This document shows, in pieces, positions 20,901 through 31,485 of a DNA stretch of 64,000 bases. The notes beneath the pieces were generated by a model. That model was not told the DNA's origin. It made no database searches and saw only the letters and a program-made list of their open reading frames with translations. A program made the position numbers and the translations under genes. How positions within the stretch are numbered: position 1 is the first letter of the stretch; every line of letters begins with the position of its first letter. Origin of the DNA: Proteus vulgaris (GTDB lineage: Bacteria; Pseudomonadota; Gammaproteobacteria; Enterobacterales; Enterobacteriaceae); the NCBI RefSeq assembly GCF_033708015.1, contig NZ_CP137920.1, positions 558,001 to 622,000 on the forward strand. Reading direction: 5' to 3'.

Positions 20901-21081
20901 AAAAATCCTGTATTTATGTCTGACTGTAAGATTATTCGCATAGGAGCGATGAGAATAGCACAGTTTAGCTTATGAAAGCATCGCTCAGCGCATAAAATTC
21001 CCTTTTAATCCAATGACTCTAAGTGACTGCTCCCCACGCATTGGGCGAGGGTTTACGGTGTTTATTGCTAAAAATAAGAAT

Positions 21082-21113
21082 AAAAAAAGCCCTATAATGG
21101 AAATTATAGGGCT
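21082..21113 (-). terminator. Terminator after degQ
   Basis: Stem agccctataat / attatagggct followed on the minus strand by seven Ts. It separates degQ from degS. The remaining ~180 nt before degS should hold the degS promoter. Confidence 0.88.
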
Positions 21114-21152
21114 AAAGAAATCAATAAATTAGATAGGTGAAAAGCTTACTTC

Positions 21153-22544
21153 TTAGCGCGGTGTATTGCGTAACAGCAGGTAAATTTCTTCATTACCACG
21201 CTGAATATTCAATGCAAGAACAGGTGGTTTAGCATCAATTGCTTTGCGTAAATCACCGAGTGATGTAATCGGCGTATTATTGATACCAATAATAAGATCG
21301 CCTTTCTGTAAACCAGATGCTGCAGCCGCGGAGTCTTTCTCAACTGAATCAACAGCAACGGCTTTCACTTGTTTATTCACATAGTTACTTAATGTAGCGC
21401 CTTGTAGTGCAGGAGAGAAATTATCTGCGCGTGTTGCATCTGCTGATTGTTTCTCTAATGTCACTTTAACATCCATTGGCTTGCCTTGACGGATTAAGCC
21501 AATCAGGATCTCTTTACCCGGCGGTGTTGTACCCACTTTAGCTCTTAATTCCGCAAAGCTATTGATACGTTTACCATCAACTGAAATTAAAACGTCGCCT
21601 GGTTTAATACCTGCTTTTGCCGCGGATGAATCGGGTATTACTTCACTAACAAAAGCACCGCGTTGTGCATCAATATTAAAGGATTTCGCCAGATCAGAAT
21701 TCATTTCTGTACCACGAATACCTAAGATGCCACGTTTAACTTCACCATGAGAAATCAGTTGTTGGCTAAGATCACGCGCCATATTACTTGGGATTGCGAA
21801 GCCGATACCGATGTTGCCACCGCCTGGCGCTAAAATAGCGGTATTAATTCCGATTAACTCACCATTTAAGTTAACGAGGGCACCACCAGAGTTACCACGG
21901 TTAATTGAAGCATCGGTCTGAATAAAGTTCTCTAAACCTTCCAGATTTAAACCGCTACGACCTAATGCGGAAATAATGCCGGATGTTGCTGTTTGACCTA
22001 AACCAAATGGGTTACCTACCGCAACGGCAAAGTCACCAACACGTAATTGGTCAGAGTCCGCCATTTTAATTGCGGTTAAGTTAGTTGGTTTTTCAATTTG
22101 CAGTAATGCGATATCGGTTTGTGGATCGCTACCAATTAATTTTGCACTAAATTCACGACCATCATTAATTTGCAGTTGAATTTTATCTGCACCATCAACA
22201 ACGTGATTGTTTGTTAATACGTAGCCTTTTTGTGCATCAATAATGACACCAGAGCCTAAGCCTTCAAAAGGACGAATACTTTGTTGCTGTGATGGGAAGT
22301 TTGGACCAAAGAAGAATTTGAACTCTTCTGGTACCTGCTGGCTTTGTACTCGTGTTCCAGAAACATGCACACTCACAACAGCAGGTAACACTTTTTCTAA
22401 CATGGGTGCAAGGCTTGGCAATTGTTCGCCTGATGGCATAACCGCAGGCAGCGCGGCCATACTGGTTGCTGGAATAGTAGAGAGTGAAAGTCCGACACTC
22501 ATTGCTAATGCACTAAGTAATAATTTTCTTTTTTTAGTCAACAT
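21153..22544 (-). CDS. degQ: Periplasmic serine endoprotease DegQ
   Basis: A 463-residue HtrA protease with a signal peptide (cleavage near TSMA-ALP at residue ~30), catalytic triad His114, Asp144 and Ser219 (NRGNSGGA), and two PDZ domains (about 265-355 and 370-460). The short LA loop and the neighbouring degS favour DegQ over DegP. It degrades unfolded periplasmic proteins. A sigma-E-like promoter may lie upstream (22610-22638), which would be more DegP-like control. Confidence 0.94.
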   Translation of the reverse strand: MLTKKRKLLLSALAMSVGLSLSTIPATSMAALPAVMPSGEQLPSLAPMLEKVLPAVVSVHVSGTRVQSQQVPEEFKFFFGPNFPSQQQSIRPFEGLGSGVIIDAQKGYVLTNNHVVDGADKIQLQINDGREFSAKLIGSDPQTDIALLQIEKPTNLTAIKMADSDQLRVGDFAVAVGNPFGLGQTATSGIISALGRSGLNLEGLENFIQTDASINRGNSGGALVNLNGELIGINTAILAPGGGNIGIGFAIPSNMARDLSQQLISHGEVKRGILGIRGTEMNSDLAKSFNIDAQRGAFVSEVIPDSSAAKAGIKPGDVLISVDGKRINSFAELRAKVGTTPPGKEILIGLIRQGKPMDVKVTLEKQSADATRADNFSPALQGATLSNYVNKQVKAVAVDSVEKDSAAAASGLQKGDLIIGINNTPITSLGDLRKAIDAKPPVLALNIQRGNEEIYLLLRNTPR

Positions 22545-22741
22545 GAATTAGAGTCTCTTGATACAGTTATCAAAATAAAAGTTATTGCTCAAAGTGAGCT
22601 CGATGTCACTAAGACCTGTACTGACAAAGGAAAGTTCATTAAGACATAATGTGCTTTGCTTCCTTTTACACGGATTTACAAGACAAAAGCTATCTTTAAA
22701 ACCATAGCAAATAATTGTCATTTTGTGATGTTTATTAAAAT

Positions 22742-22772
22742 GAAAAACGCCACAAAAAATGTGGCGTTTTTT
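22742..22772. terminator. Terminator between zapG and degQ
   Basis: Stem aaaaacgccac / gtggcgttttt with an AT-rich loop and A/T runs on both sides. It ends zapG on the minus strand. The rest of this 232-nt gap holds the degQ upstream region. Confidence 0.85.
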
Positions 22773-22776
22773 AACA

Positions 22777-23181
22777 TTAACTGTCTTTTTTCTCTGTGGG
22801 TCTGAACAATCCAGATGCGCCTTCGGAGTAATCACGAGGTGGCATTTTTATTGGAGATTGATCATTCGCTGCTTCTGATTCACTTAATCGGTAATTAAAT
22901 GGGTTTTCTTGAGCAGGCATATCGGGCATGAGCTCATTAGAGCTTTTTGCCATATGTTGATAAAGCTGACGGTAATCTTTCGCCATATTATCTAAGAGTT
23001 CAGCACTTCTAGCAAAGTGGCTGACAAGCTCATTGCGATAATTGTCCAGTTCTTCTTTTTTTGTGTCTAATTCTGCTTTGATCGCATCTTGTTGGCGAAG
23101 GGTGCTGTTACCGTAACGCATTGCAAGCGCGCCGATAATAAGACCGACAACTAATCCAATCAGTGCATAAACCCAAACCAT
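22777..23181 (-). CDS. zapG: Cell envelope/division protein ZapG (YhcB)
   Basis: A 134-residue DUF1043 protein with an N-terminal transmembrane helix (residues 3-21, VYALIGLVVGLIIGALAM) and a cytoplasmic coiled coil (residues ~30-90). In E. coli YhcB is linked to the division apparatus and to coordination of envelope synthesis. It is divergent from zapE, the usual enteric arrangement. Confidence 0.92.
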   Translation of the reverse strand: MVWVYALIGLVVGLIIGALAMRYGNSTLRQQDAIKAELDTKKEELDNYRNELVSHFARSAELLDNMAKDYRQLYQHMAKSSNELMPDMPAQENPFNYRLSESEAANDQSPIKMPPRDYSEGASGLFRPTEKKDS

Positions 23182-23383
23182 GGCAACTCCTTTTCATCTA
23201 ATAGTGAGGACGATGGATTCTTATAACATCATAACCGCTAAAAGGCATGGGTGGAATAATATCCTTAAGCTTAATCTAAAATTCGTGTGTTACGTTGATG
23301 TTAAAACAATTCTTAATGCTTATAATAGAGCCATTCGACAGAGACAAATCAGTATGTCAGAAATTAAGGGGAAGAGGGCATTC

Positions 23384-24499
23384 ATGACTGTTAGTACGCC
23401 GTTATCACTTTATGAAGCCGCATTGAAGCAAGGTGATTATCAACCTGATGATGTCCAGCGAAAAACGGTTCTCCATCTTCAACAGATATACCATGCATTA
23501 TTAAAAGAGACTCCACCAGAGAAAAATTCGTTAACACAACGATTATTCGGACGAATTCGCACAAAAAAACAGATTGTTGTACCAGAACGTGGTTTATATA
23601 TGTGGGGCGGTGTTGGACGAGGTAAAACATGGTTGATGGATATGTTTTATCAAAGTTTGCCGACAGAGCGAAAGCTTCGCTTACACTTTCATCGCTTTAT
23701 GTTACGTGTTCAAGAAGAACTGAAAAACTTACAAGGCCATGAAAATCCGTTAGAAATTATTGCTGACGGTTTTAAAGCACAAACCGATGTGCTCTGTTTT
23801 GATGAGTTTTTTGTTTCTGATATTACGGATGCAATGATTTTAGGGACCTTGCTTGAAGCACTATTTGCCAGAGGTATTACGTTGGTGGCAACATCAAATA
23901 TTCCACCTGACGAGCTTTATCGTAACGGATTACAACGTTCTCGTTTTTTACCTGCAATAGAACAGATAAAACAGCATTGTGACATTTTAAATGTTGATGC
24001 AGGTATTGATTATCGTCTTAGAACATTAACGCAAGCCCATCTTTTTTTATCTCCACTTAACGATGAGAATCGTCAGGAGATGGATAGAATTTTTATGCAC
24101 TTGGCAACCAACGAGCCACAAGTTGATTGTACCTTAACTATTAATCATCGCCCCATGAAAGTAAGAAAAGCATCTAATGGGGTGCTTGCTATTAATTTTT
24201 CAACTTTGTGTATAGAACCACGTAGCCAGCTTGATTATATTGAGCTTTCTAAGCATTACCATTCTGTTTTGTTATATGAGATGGAACAAATGGGGACATT
24301 AAATGAAGATGCTGCGCGTCGGTTTCTCGCGCTTGTTGATGAGTTTTATGAGCGTAAAGTGAAACTTATTATTAATGCAAATGTAGAAATGAACGAAATT
24401 TACCAAGGTGATTTTTTACGATTTGAATATCAACGTTGCTTATCTCGCTTACAAGAGATGCAAAGTGAAGAATATTTAGTACAACCCCATCTCGCTTAA
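23384..24499 (+). CDS. zapE: Cell division ATPase ZapE
   Basis: A 371-residue AFG1-like AAA ATPase. The Walker A motif is GGVGRGKTW and Walker B is VLCFDEFFVSD. ZapE associates with FtsZ late in division, mainly under low oxygen or heat in E. coli. The frame is open for 68 codons upstream, but MTVSTPLSLYEAALKQGDYQ aligns with the family start and is preceded by GAGG. A start ten codons earlier (MSEIKGK) cannot be fully excluded. Confidence 0.94.
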   Translation: MTVSTPLSLYEAALKQGDYQPDDVQRKTVLHLQQIYHALLKETPPEKNSLTQRLFGRIRTKKQIVVPERGLYMWGGVGRGKTWLMDMFYQSLPTERKLRLHFHRFMLRVQEELKNLQGHENPLEIIADGFKAQTDVLCFDEFFVSDITDAMILGTLLEALFARGITLVATSNIPPDELYRNGLQRSRFLPAIEQIKQHCDILNVDAGIDYRLRTLTQAHLFLSPLNDENRQEMDRIFMHLATNEPQVDCTLTINHRPMKVRKASNGVLAINFSTLCIEPRSQLDYIELSKHYHSVLLYEMEQMGTLNEDAARRFLALVDEFYERKVKLIINANVEMNEIYQGDFLRFEYQRCLSRLQEMQSEEYLVQPHLA

Positions 24500-25362
<863 letters not shown>

Positions 25363-25374
25363 TCGGGATAATAG

Positions 25375-25770
<396 letters not shown>

Positions 25771-25802
25771 TTTGTTATCTTTTAGATATCAATTTGATGT
25801 TG

Positions 25803-25831
25803 AAAACCCGTCTTCACAGGCGGGTTTTTTA
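25803..25831 (+). terminator. Terminator of the rplM-rpsI operon
   Basis: Stem aaaacccgtc / ggcgggtttt with a T-run, 32 nt after rpsI. Confidence 0.88.
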
Positions 25832-26426
25832 TTTTTGACTTATTTGTGTTTATTAATAATAAAAACAGAATGTTGCTAATGCATGATACTATTATTGATA
25901 AAACAGGCTTTATGTAAGATAACGGTCGTATTGAAAAGTCTATTTTTTAGATGTTATCTCTAAAAAAAATTATTTTTTGATATTATAATCTTACTTTTAA
26001 GGCATTATGACATATTGTATTGAATTATTTGCATTAGCCCCCCTAAGTAACATGAATTCTGGTAGAATAACCCGCTTTGGTGTCTTTCTTTCTATGACTT
26101 CATCATTGTTGCCAATGGGTATATTGATAGTAATACCTGTGATGAGTTTGAAAGTCATACCAAAATTATTATGACAATAATGATTGTTGAATGATTATTT
26201 TGGTATTACTTGATAATGATATGTGCCGCAAAGACAGGTAAGTTTTTAACCCTGTAAAATATGATTATCCCACGATAACACTGTTATACAGGTAGTTACC
26301 CAATGCAGTTACTCCTTAAATATTTATTTAGGTCTACTGCGTTTGTGTGCTTGTCTTTTAGGAATGGGGAAATGGAAAAGGCATTGTGCTAATTCATTTC
26401 TTTAATTGATTAACTTGGAGGTTTTC
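25832..26426 (+). promoter_or_regulatory. Gene-free sspA upstream region with inverted repeats
   Basis: About 595 nt, AT-rich, without a convincing gene. It should hold the sspA promoter, but I could not assign one with confidence. Visible structure includes an inverted repeat ataccaaaa / ttttggtat (26157-26165 and 26198-26206) enclosing further imperfect pairing, and a perfect 13-bp palindrome ataacactgttat (26275-26287). Both are candidates for operators or leader stems. Confidence 0.45.
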
Positions 26427-27068
26427 ATGGCTGTCGCTGCCAACAAACGTTCGGTAATGACTTTGTTTTCCGGTCCGACTGATATTTTCAGCCATCAGGT
26501 CAGAATTGTCCTAGCGGAGAAAGGTGTCAGTGTTGAAATTGAACAGGTTGAAGCTGGTAATCTTCCACAGGATCTTATCGATCTAAACCCTTACCAAAGT
26601 GTACCGACTTTGGTTGATCGTGAGCTGACTCTGTATGATTCACGTATCATCATGGAATATCTTGATGAACGCTTCCCTCATCCTCCTTTAATGCCCGTTT
26701 ATCCTGTTGCTCGTGGTAGCAGCCGTTTAATGATGCATCGTATCGAGCATGATTGGTATTCTTTGATGAACACCATTGAAAAAGGCACTGACCAGCAAGC
26801 AAATGCAGCTCGTAAACAGTTAGCAGAAGAGCTACTGGCTGTATCTCCTGTGTTTAAAGAATATCCTTACTTTATGAGTGAAGAGTTTAGCTTAGTCGAT
26901 TGCTACCTTGCTCCTCTGTTATGGCGTCTACCTGTACTCGGTGTAGATTTAAGTGGTGCAGGCGCTAAAGATGTACAAATTTATATGCAACGTGTTTTTG
27001 AGCGTGATTCTTTCCTCGCGTCATTAACCGAAGCAGAGCGTGAGATGCGCTTACCTTCAAGAGGGTAA
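26427..27068 (+). CDS. sspA: Stringent starvation protein A
   Basis: A 213-residue glutathione S-transferase-fold protein that binds RNA polymerase and, in E. coli, alters sigma-70 promoter use and lowers H-NS during stationary phase. The N-terminus MAVAANKRSVMTLFSGPTD and the RNA polymerase-facing PHPPLMPVYPVARG surface are intact. The frame opens at a TTG seven codons upstream, but that overlaps the ribosome binding site TTGGAGG. sspB follows after 5 nt. Confidence 0.97.
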   Translation: MAVAANKRSVMTLFSGPTDIFSHQVRIVLAEKGVSVEIEQVEAGNLPQDLIDLNPYQSVPTLVDRELTLYDSRIIMEYLDERFPHPPLMPVYPVARGSSRLMMHRIEHDWYSLMNTIEKGTDQQANAARKQLAEELLAVSPVFKEYPYFMSEEFSLVDCYLAPLLWRLPVLGVDLSGAGAKDVQIYMQRVFERDSFLASLTEAEREMRLPSRG

Positions 27069-27073
27069 AAGGT

Positions 27074-27583
27074 ATGGAGATTATGGATATGTCTCCGCGT
27101 CGTCCGCATTTGTTACGTGCGCATTATGACTGGATCATCGAGAACGATTTAACACCACATTTAGTGGTTGATGTGAATATTGTTGGTGTTCAAGTCCCAA
27201 TGGAATATGCGCACGATGGTCAAATTGTACTAAATATTTCATCTCGTGCAGTAGATGACTTAGAGTTAACGCCGTATCAGGTTTTATTTAGTGCAAGCTT
27301 TGGTGGCATACCTCGCAAAGTGCGAGTGCCTATGGCTGCTGTTATGGCTATTTATGCGAGAGAAAACGGTGCGGGAATGATGTTTGAGCCAGAGCCTGCT
27401 TATGAATCTGGTGCATCATTACAGTTTGCTGAAGATGATAGTGAAGAGAACAATATAGCTCCAGCTAGTGAAGGTTTATCTCTTGTCACTGATGAAGCTG
27501 TCGAAGCTGATACCTCTTCACCAGATGATGATCCTGAGCCACCTCGTCCAACAGGTCGCCCATCATTGCGTGTTGTGAAGTAA
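27074..27583 (+). CDS. sspB: ClpXP protease specificity-enhancing factor SspB
   Basis: A 169-residue adaptor that binds the ssrA tag and delivers tagged proteins to ClpXP. The globular domain covers residues 1-115 (RRPHLLRAHYDWI, ENGAGMMFEPE), followed by a disordered acidic linker and the C-terminal ClpX-binding tail GRPSLRVVK. It is co-transcribed with sspA. Confidence 0.97.
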   Translation: MEIMDMSPRRPHLLRAHYDWIIENDLTPHLVVDVNIVGVQVPMEYAHDGQIVLNISSRAVDDLELTPYQVLFSASFGGIPRKVRVPMAAVMAIYARENGAGMMFEPEPAYESGASLQFAEDDSEENNIAPASEGLSLVTDEAVEADTSSPDDDPEPPRPTGRPSLRVVK

Positions 27584-27606
27584 ATAGCGTTTTTATTTTC
27601 ATTGCA

Positions 27607-27637
27607 TAAAGCCCAGTTCAAATGCTGGGCTTTTTTA
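27607..27637 (+). terminator. Terminator of sspA-sspB
   Basis: Stem aaagcccag / ctgggcttt with an 8-nt loop and a T-run, 24 nt after sspB. It also faces the convergent MerR-type gene. Confidence 0.88.
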
Positions 27638-27662
27638 TATCTATTTGATTTTTAAATTAACG

Positions 27663-28688
27663 CTATTTTTGCACTAGTAAACTAATAGCCGTAAATAAAT
27701 ATTGACCAATCTCAGGTGTCATCCATGTACCTTTAGCGATTTCATGATCAGTTTGATAAATGGTACGGATCTTTGCCTGAATATCGCTATCACCCTGTGT
27801 AAACTGATTGAACATATTTAGCCACATCTTAGCGAGATTTTGTACCTGCTCTGAATCCGCTTTTTCTCCTGAAGTGAGTGCATTATATAATCCAGAAATA
27901 AGCTCAGGCCAGACACTACCAGCATCAAAATAGTGCTGATGTACGACTGCAAATTGTTCTGGGGTCAGATGAGATTTAAAAACAGATAATTGATATTCGC
28001 TAAAGCCTTTAGTAACAAAATCTATCATCTGTTTAGTAATACCAGTAGCAGTCGCAAACTCATCATCAGAAATATGCATTTTATTTAAACGGACAAAAAA
28101 GTCCGGATTACCCCCAGTATCTTGCTCTAAAGCTATCATCCACTCTCTTGAAACTTGCATGGCTTCATTTGAATCGGCAGATTTACCCTGTTTAATCAAA
28201 TTATTGACGGTTGAAATACGCTGTTGCCATGCTTGGCTTTTTAATGTGTGCGCAGTATAGAGTGGTAACTGCGCTAATTCAGAATAAGTAAAATATTTAT
28301 CGTACATAGACATCATCTCCAATAGAGAAAACCAGTCATGTTGCGTAAATGGCGTGCCTGTTTGTATTTGTTGTTGAACATGCTCTAGCTGATAACGCAA
28401 TTTGGCAATTTGTTGCATTTGCGTGGTTAATTGGCTAATGCGCTCTTCAATTAAACAAGCTACCTTTGCACTATGACCATTAAGAATATGACCGATGTCT
28501 TTCAGTTTGACGCCAATTTGACGTAGCATTTGAATTTGTGTTAATCGCTCTATGCTTTTCATATCGTAGAGTCGATAACCTGCATCGGTTCTTGCAGTCG
28601 GTTGCAATAAACCTATCTCTTCATAATGATGGAGAGTACGGACCGTTAATCCCGTCTTTTTAGCGATCTCTCCTACTTGAAATAGCAT
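27663..28688 (-). CDS. MerR-family regulator with TipAS-like effector domain
   Basis: A 341-residue regulator. Residues 1-70 form a MerR winged helix (VGEIAKKTGLTVRTLHHYEEIGLL, then YRLYDMKSIERLTQIQMLR), followed by a dimerising coiled coil (residues ~75-115). The C-terminal ~200 residues have repeated helical segments like the TipA antibiotic-binding domain family. TipA-type regulators bind drugs or other hydrophobic ligands; the ligand here is unknown. The ribosome binding site GGAGG is seven bases upstream. Its promoter has a 19-bp spacer with a palindrome, pointing to autoregulation. No target gene is adjacent on the same strand. Confidence 0.85.
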   Translation of the reverse strand: MLFQVGEIAKKTGLTVRTLHHYEEIGLLQPTARTDAGYRLYDMKSIERLTQIQMLRQIGVKLKDIGHILNGHSAKVACLIEERISQLTTQMQQIAKLRYQLEHVQQQIQTGTPFTQHDWFSLLEMMSMYDKYFTYSELAQLPLYTAHTLKSQAWQQRISTVNNLIKQGKSADSNEAMQVSREWMIALEQDTGGNPDFFVRLNKMHISDDEFATATGITKQMIDFVTKGFSEYQLSVFKSHLTPEQFAVVHQHYFDAGSVWPELISGLYNALTSGEKADSEQVQNLAKMWLNMFNQFTQGDSDIQAKIRTIYQTDHEIAKGTWMTPEIGQYLFTAISLLVQK

Positions 28689-28712
28689 ATCTTCACCTCC
28701 TGTATGCCATGC

Positions 28713-28743
28713 AGGTTAAAACCTCACGTAACGTAAGGGTCAA
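28713..28743 (-). promoter_or_regulatory. MerR-type promoter with operator in a 19-bp spacer
   Basis: Read on the minus strand: -35 TTGACC (28738-28743), a 19-bp spacer, and -10 TAACCT (28713-28718). The spacer holds the near-perfect palindrome CTTACGTTACGTGAGG. A 19-bp spacer with a dyad is the hallmark of promoters controlled by MerR proteins. It lies just upstream of the MerR-family gene. Confidence 0.7.
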
Positions 28744-28781
28744 TAGGTTAATTTAAATTTTTTTGTACGATAAAACAGCAT

Positions 28782-28816
28782 AAAAAAACGCCCTATAGTG
28801 ATATAGAGCGTTTTAA
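28782..28816 (-). terminator. Terminator after the amidohydrolase gene
   Basis: Stem aaaacgc-ctata / tata-gcgtttt around a short loop with a T-run on the minus strand, about 23 nt past the stop. Confidence 0.75.
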
Positions 28817-28838
28817 TGAGTCAATTAAATAAGAGAGA

Positions 28839-30107
28839 TTATTTCAGCAGCTCTTCTAAACAACCCGTGTAAAGATTAACCGCAGTCATTAATTGTTTTT
28901 CGTCGAAATCAAAGCCTGCTTGGTGATGACCTGCTGTTCTATCAGCACCAACAACGAAATACAGTGATTTACCACCACAACGTTGTACTCGTTTCGCTAA
29001 TACGGTTGCATCTTCACTACCACCGAATGGGCGAGTAGCAACGGCAGTTAGCTCAGGATGTTTACCAACCACTTTGGTCATAACATCAATGAGTTCTTGG
29101 TCATTCGTCAGGTCAACGGCTTCACCCATGATTTCGCTTTCCATTTCTAACTGGAAGCTATGTGCTGCACCTTCAGCCATACGCACTGCATTTGCAGCCA
29201 TAAAGCTGTTGATCTCTTCGTTTTCACCACGCACTTCAATTTGCATTTCAGCATTCGCTGGAGTGACATTACGACCTTCACCGGCTTTTAATACACCGAT
29301 GTTGATACGTGACATGCCTTTACCATGGCGAGAAATGCCCAGCATTTGTGTTGCTGCGTGGCAAGCACCGGCTAATGCATTACGGCCTAATTCTGGCTCT
29401 GCACCTGCGTGAGAGGGGGCACCTTTAAAACGGAAGTCATATTTAGTGGTACATAAGAAATGTGTTGGATTAATAACAATCTCACCACTATTGGCGATAA
29501 AGCCTAAGTGTGCACCTAAGAAGTAATCTGCATCATCGGCGATACCGCTTTCAGCCATCGCACGAGCGCCACGAACGCCTTCTTCTGCGGGTTGGAATAA
29601 GATTTTAACTTTACCAATGACTTTATCTTTATTTTCAACTAACCAGTGAGCAACGCCTAAACCGATAGAAATGTGTCCGTCGTGACCACAAGCGTGCATT
29701 TCACCAGCGTGACATGAAGCAAAGTTTTCGGCATGAGGACGGTGTTTAGTGTCGGTTGCTTCGTTAACACCCACACAGTCGATATCAAAACGCAGTGCAA
29801 CTGTTGGACCTGCTTTACCGCTATCAAAGATAGCCACACAGCCAGTTAGCTCTTTCATTTCATCAAGTAGAGCTTCATCAACGTTATGCTCTCTTGCAAC
29901 AGCTAGGCCTTTTTCTACAACTTGACGGCGGCGACCAAAAGCAAACTCTTGATTGATAACATCGGGGCCAACTTTAACGTCTAAACCTAAGCTACGTAGT
30001 TCTTTGACGATTTTTGCTGTGGTTAAAAATTCAGACCAACCAATTTCTGGATATTGGTGAAACTCACGACGCCATTTTATTAATTTTTCTAGTGTAATTG
30101 CTGACAT
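28839..30107 (-). CDS. AbgA-like M20 peptidase/amidohydrolase
   Basis: A 422-residue M20 metallopeptidase. The metal and catalytic motifs are HACGHDGH (residues 138-145) and QPAEEG with Glu175/176. Overall it resembles AbgA, one subunit of p-aminobenzoyl-glutamate hydrolase, but no abgB-like partner is adjacent, so the substrate may be another N-acyl amino acid. The frame is open 38 codons upstream into the carrier gene; the start MSAITLEK has GGAG spaced eight bases and lies 14 nt after the carrier's stop, so the two form an operon. Confidence 0.85.
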   Translation of the reverse strand: MSAITLEKLIKWRREFHQYPEIGWSEFLTTAKIVKELRSLGLDVKVGPDVINQEFAFGRRRQVVEKGLAVAREHNVDEALLDEMKELTGCVAIFDSGKAGPTVALRFDIDCVGVNEATDTKHRPHAENFASCHAGEMHACGHDGHISIGLGVAHWLVENKDKVIGKVKILFQPAEEGVRGARAMAESGIADDADYFLGAHLGFIANSGEIVINPTHFLCTTKYDFRFKGAPSHAGAEPELGRNALAGACHAATQMLGISRHGKGMSRINIGVLKAGEGRNVTPANAEMQIEVRGENEEINSFMAANAVRMAEGAAHSFQLEMESEIMGEAVDLTNDQELIDVMTKVVGKHPELTAVATRPFGGSEDATVLAKRVQRCGGKSLYFVVGADRTAGHHQAGFDFDEKQLMTAVNLYTGCLEELLK

Positions 30108-30121
30108 ATTCATTTCTCCAC

Positions 30122-31396
30122 TTATAACATGAATAACGCAACAGCGATGACGCCGATAATCATACCCGGTGCAGTACGTTTTGCGATTTCCATAGGGTTT
30201 ACATTTGCAAGGCCAGCACAAACAATTGCTGCACCCGCCAGTGGTGACATAGTACGACCTAACGCGCCAGATAATGCCGCAGCCATACCCATATCAGGGA
30301 TTTCATAACCGAATTGTGCCGCATGAGGTGTGACTGTTTCGTTAAATGCGAATGCTGCTGCGTCACCAGAACCTGTAATAATACCCATTAAGAATGGCCC
30401 TAACGTCCCCCCCCAGCGAGCAAATTCAGGAGAATGAGTTAAGAAGTTGATGAACGCGTCGATTAAACCTGAAGCTTTCAAACCTGCTGCGAATACAGCG
30501 GCTGCAATGATGATACCTAATACATCACCATAAGCATTACCCATACCTTTAAAGAACTCTTTGGTAATTTGAGCAGGGTTAGTTAATGTGATGAACAGAG
30601 CATAGATAGAACCGATTAACATTGCCGCTGGTACAGACAGTTTAAATGTACTGAACGTCTCGAAGAACGGCAGAATTAACAGAATTAATGGAATGAAAGG
30701 TGCTGTTGCATATAAGTAGTTAGGGCGAACAGCTTCAGGGGTTGCTTGTGCTGATGAAGATGATGCATCACCAGTAGCAGAAGCCACTTTGAACTCTTTT
30801 TTGACTAACGCGACAACTGCCAGTGAAACGGCTGCGATACCACCAGCCATTAAGCTGTATGGGCTATGGCGAGCAATTAAATCAACTACTTCCATATTTG
30901 CCATATTAGCAACGAAGGCGTTATGCGACATACCTGGGCTTAACATTGAGCCGATAGTACCACATAACACGGCACCACCCGCGATAGCTGGATGAATACG
31001 TGCTGCAATTAATAATGGAATGAGCGTTGCACCTACTGCGGCTGCACAACCTGCTGCTGATGGGATTGCGATATTAATAAAATACGTTACGACAACCGTC
31101 GCAGGGATAAGAAAGAAGCCAAGACGAGTCATTACTTTTGATAAAACATGAACCAGATGCATATCACATTTGGTGTATTTCATCACATAAGCAAAACCCA
31201 TACTCGAACAGATTGCTTGAATTAATGATGAAGATACCATGCGCTCACTAAATGCAGTAAATGCATCTAAGGGGGTTAGACTTAAAATACAGAGTAATAA
31301 GCCGGCACCAATGAGCACCATTCGGGTTTCATATTTTTTTATTAGCAAATAGACAGTTACGATAATAACGGCTACTGCTATCAGTTGCATCACCAT
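30122..31396 (-). CDS. DcuC-family anaerobic carboxylate transporter
   Basis: A 424-residue polytopic membrane protein with about 11-12 hydrophobic segments, of the DcuC family (conserved NIAIPSAAGCAAAVGATLIP and GSGDAAAFAFNE). DcuC proteins export succinate or exchange C4-dicarboxylates in anaerobic cells. Here it is the first gene of an operon with an AbgA-like hydrolase, so the substrate may be an acylated or amidated carboxylate. A perfect FNR-type box sits at the expected class II position upstream. Confidence 0.85.
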   Translation of the reverse strand: MVMQLIAVAVIIVTVYLLIKKYETRMVLIGAGLLLCILSLTPLDAFTAFSERMVSSSLIQAICSSMGFAYVMKYTKCDMHLVHVLSKVMTRLGFFLIPATVVVTYFINIAIPSAAGCAAAVGATLIPLLIAARIHPAIAGGAVLCGTIGSMLSPGMSHNAFVANMANMEVVDLIARHSPYSLMAGGIAAVSLAVVALVKKEFKVASATGDASSSSAQATPEAVRPNYLYATAPFIPLILLILPFFETFSTFKLSVPAAMLIGSIYALFITLTNPAQITKEFFKGMGNAYGDVLGIIIAAAVFAAGLKASGLIDAFINFLTHSPEFARWGGTLGPFLMGIITGSGDAAAFAFNETVTPHAAQFGYEIPDMGMAAALSGALGRTMSPLAGAAIVCAGLANVNPMEIAKRTAPGMIIGVIAVALFML

Positions 31397-31485
31397 AGTG
31401 ATCCCCTAGTTAATTATGACAATAATATTAATTGTGAAAATGAACCTAACATCAATAAATTATATTTTTCTGTAAAGTTATTAGG

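Noticed and set aside
22548..22835. A 95-codon minus-strand frame between zapG and degQ
   Set aside because: It runs through the zapG terminator hairpin and reads the zapG 3' end in another frame; no family resemblance.
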